64,000 nt of DNA, taken from contig OZ038526.1 of assembly GCA_964036665.1 (NCBI GenBank), forward strand, positions 22,754,001 through 22,818,000, read 5' to 3'. The position numbers and the translations under genes are program-made. Origin of the DNA: Gordius sp. MW1 (Eukaryota > Nematomorpha > Gordioida > Gordea > Gordiidae). Shown piece by piece: positions 58,172 to 64,000 of this stretch (positions are counted from its first letter, which is position 1; each line of letters opens with the position of its first letter). Below the pieces are notes generated by a model that made no database searches, had not been told where the DNA came from, and saw nothing but the letters and a program-made list of their open reading frames with translations.

Positions 58172-58621
58172 CCCCGCGTTCGTGATGACGCGCGAAGCGA
58201 AAAAAAGCGAAGTGAATTTTTGTGCTAATTTATCAAACTTTTCATTGTTTTTCTATCTTATATTCATCCTGAATTTTATCATATATCACGAAAATAACAA
58301 TTGTAAATATGAGGTGTTCATAATGAAACCGCAGACGACTATTTTCGCCTGCGGCAAAAAGCGAACGTAAATTTTTTTTAACCATTGCGCGAAAAGTACA
58401 AAATGATTTGTATCTTAATATTCGTTCGCTTTTTGCCGCAGGCGAAAATAATCGTCTGCGGTTTCACTATGAAAACCTCATATTTACAATTGTTATTTTC
58501 GTGATATATGATAAAATTCACGATGAATATAAGATAATAAGAAAAATAATGAAAAGTTTGATAAATTAGCACAAAAATTCACTTCGCTTTTTTCGCTTCG
58601 CGCGTCATCACGAACGCGGGG
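58172..58621. mobile_element. Hairpin MITE, Harbinger-like, with TAA target duplication
   Basis: The 450-bp element consists of two nearly identical inverted arms of about 195-200 bp (58172-58368 and 58424-58621) around a spacer of about 55 bp. The ends are CCCCGCGTTCGTGATGACGC and its complement. TAA flanks both sides (58169-58171 and 58622-58624), the 3-bp duplication typical of PIF/Harbinger elements. Open frames at 58146-58370 (+) and 58378-58572 (-) mirror each other because they lie in the two arms; neither shows a known motif. High arm identity suggests youth. Confidence 0.85.
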
Positions 58622-58624
58622 TAA

Positions 58625-59382
58625 GATAAAAAGGGGTAAGTGGTACTGGCCGCTAGTACCTAGTTAATAAAACAATAAAAGATACGCGATATTACAATTA
58701 ATGTATATGGAGGGGGGGGGTCCGTATATACGACCACAATTTCTGTATGTAGGAAGAGGTGGGGGGATCCGTATATACCACATTTTATTAATATCTTCAT
58801 GTAATTTCTAAATCTTTATCTACCGTTTTATTTGAAGCTCTCTCAAAGCTAAGCGTCAATTAAAATACAGTTTTAAATTTTAACTTTCCATTTCCATCTT
58901 TACCGGGAAATCTCTTATTTCATTTTCTAATCTAATATGATTTAACCCTAACAAAAATCCATCCTAATATCTTATCTTCCTCCCTATACTCACACCTAAT
59001 AACTAATGCCTTTAATTTTTGTGAAAAATTTCAACTGATTCAAACCTTAATGTGATGTTTGTTATATAAATAGGCATACTTATGCTACTTTTTATATATA
59101 CTCTCAATGCCAGCTAAAATACTTATTGAATAAAACAAAATAAATGCTTAGATAAAAACAGACAATTTTATGGTGCAAGATCACTACTAATTGTAAAAAT
59201 TATAAAAACTTCAAAAATGTTGTAATGTTAACTTTTAACTAATATACCTATAAATACTGATTTAACTTTTCCCATATTATCTCCTTTATGTAATATTCAA
59301 TAACAAAACACATTTAAAGGTATGAGTCCTAAATCTTTTATATTTATTTCCTTATATTTATGCGCAGTAAACATATTACATA
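58625..59382. other. AT-rich stretch without recognised features
   Basis: Contains two short GTCCGTATATAC blocks with G runs at about 58708-58780. No gene recognised. Confidence 0.3.
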
Positions 59383-60000
59383 TCTAATATATAAAATCCT
59401 TGTGTCATAGTGTTTGTAACCAAACTCCTCAGAAACGGTTTGACAGATTTTTATGAAAATTTTTGTGCACATTTCGTAGGTCCGAGAATAGGTCGTAAAC
59501 TATTTTTTAATCCCCTAAGTAATAAATCGGTCCATTAGATTTGTTTTTTTGTTTGTTTTGACACTTAATTAAATGTCAATCACGCGCAACTTCGCCATAC
59601 AGATATATTGTCATATGCGGCAATTTTACTTTCATATAAAAGGCTGACGTGCTCTATTTATAAAAAAAATCCTTCGACATGTTGAATATTACGCTCATCC
59701 CAAGGTGGCCATTGGTACTATGGACACTGTATGTTAGCATTGTCTTGCACTTAAATTTAAAAGTTAGCCAGCCGGGATGTGTTGTGTTAGGAATAAAGCA
59801 ACTAACGTATATTGAAACACCACCTGAATCATTGCAAGGTTTACTTATCCGTACGGATCCTGATTCTAGCCTGTTCTTGTGGTCAATTTGCACATTTAAT
59901 TCATGCTTCCAGATGACATCGCTCGGAGCAAAAGAAATAGTTCAGAATAATGCTGCAAACGGTCAAAAATTTCATTCAACGTTCAATCAAAGATAAATGA
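59383..60000 (+). mobile_element. Helitron D, 5' end and N-domain fragment
   Basis: Starts TCTAATATATAAAATCCTTG at 59383 after a host A. The next 100 bp (AAACGGTTTGACAGATTTTT, ATGAAAATTTTTG) match the 5' end of Helitron A read in reverse at 22940-23046. The frame 59679-59996 contains ETPPESLQG and FNSCFQMTSLGAKEIVQNNA, the N-domain segment that in Helitron C reads YNACFQMTSFGA. The frame closes after FHSTFN, and the helicase and 3' end are absent, so this is a truncated copy. Coding direction agrees with the 5' terminus. Confidence 0.75.
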
Positions 60001-60119
60001 TACCTTTTGCAACAACTTTTTACTTCTCATTTGTAATTGTTTTTCGGTCGCTTTACTGTGTGAGTTTTTGTTGGTTTAAGCAGTTAACTCTTAGGCTAGC
60101 AATGTATATATTTCTCTGA

Positions 60120-60990
60120 CTCCCTGCTTGACCTTTGCCCCTCTCCCTCAAAGGCATTCTCAATCCTTTCTCTCTATCTCGCGCATAAATTGCATGGCAA
60201 ATGTGCTACATTTATACGAAGTATAGATGGGTTTTGTACAAACAATACATTAAAACAAGGCGATTACCAAAACGAACTCCAAATCAGACCCTCGGCGGGG
60301 TGTTAGGGGCGCAGCCCAAAACGCATCTCCCCCAGGAAGCCTCTGGTTTATATGTATATTAAATGCTATACAATTTATGGGCTCGCTTTTGTTTGTCCGT
60401 CCGTCCGTCCTGTCCAATTTGCAATTTTTCAATAATTGCTGTGGATTAATGGCTGTGGACATATGCTTCTGTAAAAGACTTTTATTTTGTTTTCGCAAAC
60501 AGACTAGCTAATGAGCGCTGGTTAGTTTCAATTTTTTACCCTCGCCTAGAGCCCTGCCCGATTGGGTTTTGGACAGAATTTTATAAAGTAATCGGGGCTC
60601 GGGTCGGACCTGATGCGGCAGGCGGCCCGAATTAACCTAAAGCAAATTAATGTTTTCTAAAATAGGATTTAAATAAAAAAACTCAACTCAATATTGAATA
60701 ATTATTTTCGCACAACGTACATTATGTAGCTTCTAAACTTCAGCTTTTCCCTTGTCTATTAGAATATAACTGACCTGAATTGCAAATCTTATTATAGTAA
60801 ACTCGGGCCTTCGGCCCTCGTGGGAAGGGGGAGAGAGAAGGGGAGGGGAGAAGGGAAGGGGGGACGACTCATCTTTACTTCGTATAAATGTATCATATTT
60901 GCTATGCAATTTATGGGCGAGAAAGGTGGGAAGGGGCGAGAATGCCTATAGGGGGGTATTAAATGCCTAATGATTAATTAATTATTTATA
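60120..60990. repeat. Inverted repeat pair around CATAAATTGCATRGCAAAT
   Basis: GCGCATAAATTGCATGGCAAATGT and CATTTATACGAAGTA at 60180-60225 recur inverted at about 60875-60925, both next to C/T- or G/A-rich tracts and a GGCATTCTC or GAGAATGCC word. A further inverted match of TTTATGGGCTCG and (GTCC)n at 60375-60412 lies at 62560-62612. These look like ends of one or two related DNA elements whose boundaries I cannot fix. Confidence 0.55.
60547..60650 (+). mobile_element. hAT-like element end, GCCCGA family
   Basis: TAGAGCCCTGCCCGATTGGG, then GGGGCTCGGGTCGGACCTGA and GGCGGCCCGAATTAA. The other end was not identified with confidence; 62947 has the matching inverted terminus 2.4 kb away. Confidence 0.55.
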
Positions 60991-61208
60991 CAAATTGTCC
61001 ATTTATAGGCAAAATGTAATATAGGCAAGGGTTAGGGTTAGATTTAGTGTTTGCATCTAGTTGCGTATTAAATTAGTTTTTACGGCCTTTAGTGATTATG
61101 GGTCTAACAAACATTATATTATAAAACATCACAATGTTAAGAATTTGCAGAATTGTTGGGAGAAATTTTTGTTGAATTTGAACAATTTTTAATTAAAAAA
61201 ATCAAAAA

Positions 61209-62275
61209 TTTGGCGAATGGTCATTTTTTCTCCATTGGTCAGTACCAACAGATACTCTATAAGTCAATAATAGCCAAAAAAACGGAAAAAAAATTTTGAT
61301 GCTCACTTTGGCCAATGGTCATTTTTTTCCATCGGTCAGCAGCCAGCACACGGTAAAAATAGATATAAATTCATAAGAGTAAAAAAAACGAAAAAAAAAT
61401 TTTTGAATCACATTTTGGCCAATGGTCATTTTATTCCATTGGTCAGCAGCCAGGACACGGTAAAAGTGGATATAAATTCATAATAGTCAAAAAAAAACGA
61501 AAAAAAAATTTTCGAATAACATTTTGGCCAATGGTCATTTTATTCCATTGGTCAGCAGCCAGCGGACGGCCAAAAAGTCATAATAGCAATGGTAGGAACA
61601 GGAACAATCATAATAGTCAAAAAAACACGAAAAAAATAATTTCGATTCACATTTTGGCCAATGGTCATTTTTTCCATCGGTCAGGAGCCAGCGGACGGCC
61701 AAAAAGTCATAATAGCAATGGTAGTAACAGGAATAATCATAATAGTCAAAAATAAACGAAAAAATAAACTCGGATTCACATTTTGGCCAATGGTTATTTT
61801 TATCATTGGTCAGCAGCCAGCGGACGGCCAAAAAGTCATAATAGCAATGGTAGTAACAGGAACAATCATAATAATCAAAAAAAAACGGAAAAATAAACTT
61901 GGATTCACATTTTGGCCAATGGTCATTTTTTCATTGGTCAGCAGCCAGCAGACGGGCAAAAAGTCATAATAGCAATGGTAGTAACAGGAACAATCATAAT
62001 AAACAAAAAAAAACGAAAAAATAAACTTGGATTCACATTTTGGCCAATGGTCATTTTTTCTTTGGTCAGCAGCCAGTGGACGGCCGAAAAGTCGTATTAG
62101 CAATGGTAGTAACAGGAACAATCATAATAGTAAAAAAAAAAGAAAAAATAAACTTGGATTCACATTTTGGCCAATGGTCATTTTTTTCATTGGTCAGCAG
62201 CCAGCGGACGGCCAAAAAGTCTTATTATCAATGGTAGTAACAAGAACAATCATAAAAGTCTAAAAAAACTCCGAG
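61209..62275. repeat. Nine-unit tandem repeat with two unit lengths
   Basis: Units start with TTTGGCCAATGGTCATTTTT at about 61209, 61308, 61415, 61524, 61654, 61783, 61912, 62039 and 62167. The first three are about 99-109 bp apart; from 61524 onward spacing is 127-130 bp because each unit gains a block with GCCAAAAAGTCATAATAGCA and ATGGTAGTAACAGGAACAAT. The longer period is not a multiple of three, so the open frames on both strands here are not credible genes. Confidence 0.9.
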
Positions 62276-62639
62276 ATTCTAACCCAAACCCTTGTAGTGG
62301 AGGGCATAGGGTAATTATAGCAATTAATATCAATGTTACCCAATTCAAAAACGAATAGATATACTTATGCATTAATTTAACGTAGCAATTAAAACCCGAC
62401 CCCGCCCGAAAGCGAGGGGGATAGAGATGAGGGGTGGGGCACCTCTTAATTTAAAAAATAACACAGCGAAGGAGATAGAGATGAGGGGTGGGGCACCTCT
62501 TTCTCATGCATTATTTTAAAAAATCGATAACCTAATATACCCAATGCAAATAGATAGGGATGGACGGACGGACGGACAACCAAAAAACGAGCCCATAAAT
62601 TGCATAGCAATTAATTATAGAATCATAGTAGCTGTTACA

Positions 62640-62947
62640 ACTTTAGAAATAAGTAACTATTTTAAAAAGTTTTTTATTTGGAACTGTTAAAAATATATTA
62701 TGATTAGCTGAATAAACTGTAACGAGTGAAAACGGATTTTATATTTCAAACTTGTCCTCGTTGTAATTTAAGAGTAATAACCTAATGCATTTTATCTCAA
62801 TGGTGAAAAAATGTTCGATAATATATTTCTTCGAAAAATTTTTTTGGACAATCGGGTCGGGCCGGGCTCGGGCCGAGCTGGGGCAAATTAAAAATTGAGA
62901 AGTCGGGCTCGGGTCGGGCAGAAGAAATTTTATTTTGCAGGGCTCTA
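62640..62947 (-). mobile_element. hAT-like element end, GCCCGA family, inverted copy
   Basis: Ends in TTTGCAGGGCTCTA at 62947, preceded by GTCGGGCTCGGGTCGGGCAG and GGGTCGGGCCGGGCTCGGGC. The AT-rich remainder matches 2061-2420 in reverse orientation over about 300 bp. Confidence 0.65.
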
Positions 62948-63686
62948 CCCTCACCCGAGTCCAATATCCATTAGCCCGACTGATCACCTTTATAGATAAA
63001 TTTCTTTGGGGGGATTTGTCTAGATTGTTGCTCTATAACGGCTGATTGCGAAACTGGCTAAATAATTCCCTGCAAAATAATGATGACCGTTGCTTACTTT
63101 TACTTTATCTGACCCCTGCCAAAGGCCAAAATTCTGATTAATTCCTATTATTTCCTGCTTAGTGCATTTCTTTTGCCAATATGTCTAGGATGTTTCTTTA
63201 CACCGGCTGATTGCAGAATTGGCCAAATAATTCCCTGCAAATTAATGCTGACCGTTGCTTACCCCCTAGCTAAACCACAGTGATCTTTACTGACTTTTCA
63301 CTTGATGAGGCGTTTACCATGCGCGTCGTTTGAAGAGAACGCCCTATCTTTTTCATTGTTTTTTACTTGTATACTTTCTTATAGAGAATTGTAAGGGTGA
63401 CGCTCAGCTATCCAGACCTGGTAGATTTTTACGATTTGATATATTCCAACTTTTGTAATTAAGTGCCATATGGATTTCAAAGCAATCTCTTGATTCGTAT
63501 AGACAAAGCCTATACAACTATGCCCCCACGCCCTAGATTAGTAAGAATAAGAATATAGTATACCTAACAAGGGATTATTTAGCATTTTATCCACTAATGT
63601 GTTTATTGACACACATTACGAGAGCTAATAAGATAGAATCATTTAAATATGGTGAGAATATCTATTTTTAGGTAAAGTTGTTTAAA
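62948..63686. repeat. Direct repeat pair of about 70 bp within AT-rich DNA
   Basis: CGGCTGATTGCGAAACTGGC, then AAATAATTCCCTGCAAA and TGACCGTTGCTTAC at 63040-63102 recur at 63203-63264 with a few changes, about 163 bp apart. Nothing else recognised in this stretch. Confidence 0.55.
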
Positions 63687-63829
63687 AGGCCCCCCCCTAA
63701 ATGACGAGAAAAAAAAATTCAATGCGAAAACCCTTAAAAATTAAAAAAAATTTATGTTTTGCCCCTCCCTAATTAAACTTTTAAACGATTTGCCCCCCCC
63801 CCCTAATCCAAAACTTGGCTACGCCCATG
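63687..63829. mobile_element. MITE with GGCGTAGCCA end, family A copy 3
   Basis: CCCCCCCTAAATGACG, an A-rich block, TTTTGCCCCTCCC, AAACTTTTAAACGATTTG, a C run and CTAATCCAAAACTTGGCTAC then GCCCATG. This is the orientation of copy 2. The left terminus is missing. Confidence 0.75.
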
Positions 63830-64000
63830 GTTGCGTCCAATGAAGTTATGTCTTTTTCTAAATTTTTCTATCGAGTGCATATATCTACATCTTACAATAT
63901 TAAGACTTTTTATAACGTTTTCAAAACAATTAAGGATAGCAAGATACGCGATATTTATATCGTTCTGAGCCCGAATGGTATTTTATTGGTTATTATTTTC

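Noticed and set aside
58146-58572. Two opposing small open frames with almost identical protein ends
   Set aside because: They are the two arms of the hairpin MITE read outward, not two genes.
61531-62263. Series of overlapping open frames with repeated FTFWPMV-like segments on both strands
   Set aside because: They follow the 127-130 bp tandem repeat, whose period is not a multiple of three; each frame dies after about two units.

Overview
The window is eukaryotic nuclear DNA, very AT-rich and full of transposable elements. Genes with spliceosomal introns of 36 to about 230 nt, a mitochondrial ribosomal protein gene, a CAP/SCP gene pair and CsRn1-type, RTE-type and Helitron elements point to an invertebrate animal. 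I cannot name the species or phylum from the sequence. The host exons are short, so a simple ORF scan misses most of them. I rebuilt them from splice sites, reading phase and paralogue comparison.

Four host genes can be supported. Two are complete six-exon secreted CAP-domain genes facing each other: CAP1 at 3821-4965 (+) and CAP2 at 14631-15730 (-). Their five introns sit at the same positions and phases. The third is a four-exon gene for mitochondrial ribosomal protein bL12m (MRPL12, 38050-38711, +). The fourth is a two-exon Ap4A hydrolase gene of the Nudix family (NUDT2-like, 40531-41046, -), tail-to-tail with MRPL12. Everything else recognisable is mobile DNA or decayed copies of it.

Layout: 1-2.9 kb, RTE endonuclease fragment, G/C-run MITEs and hAT-like ends; 3.8-5 kb, CAP1; 5.5-7.6 kb, decayed LINE; 8.4-13 kb, hAT-like elements and a palindromic THAP-bearing element; 14.6-15.7 kb, CAP2; 17.7-18.7 kb, decayed LINE; 19.6-24.5 kb, two Helitrons abutting head to tail; 27-29.1 kb, RTE 3' pieces; 29.2-33.4 kb, a large Helitron with N-terminal and Pif1 helicase regions but no Rep; 33.5-37.5 kb, two LINE copies, one split by a Mutator-like MITE; 38-41.4 kb, MRPL12, NUDT2 and a MITE at the NUDT2 promoter; 41.65-51.2 kb, a CsRn1-type LTR retrotransposon whose 5' LTR appears to hold a 5.2-kb foldback-like element, which in turn holds a hAT relic; 52.5-58 kb, LINE and Ty3/gypsy relics; 58.2-58.6 kb, a near-perfect hairpin MITE with TAA target duplication; 59.4-63.8 kb, a Helitron 5' fragment, a nine-copy tandem repeat and further MITE ends.

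The protein-coding relics of the mobile elements are nearly all broken by stops, frameshifts or deletions. No CRISPR array, rRNA or confident tRNA was seen.
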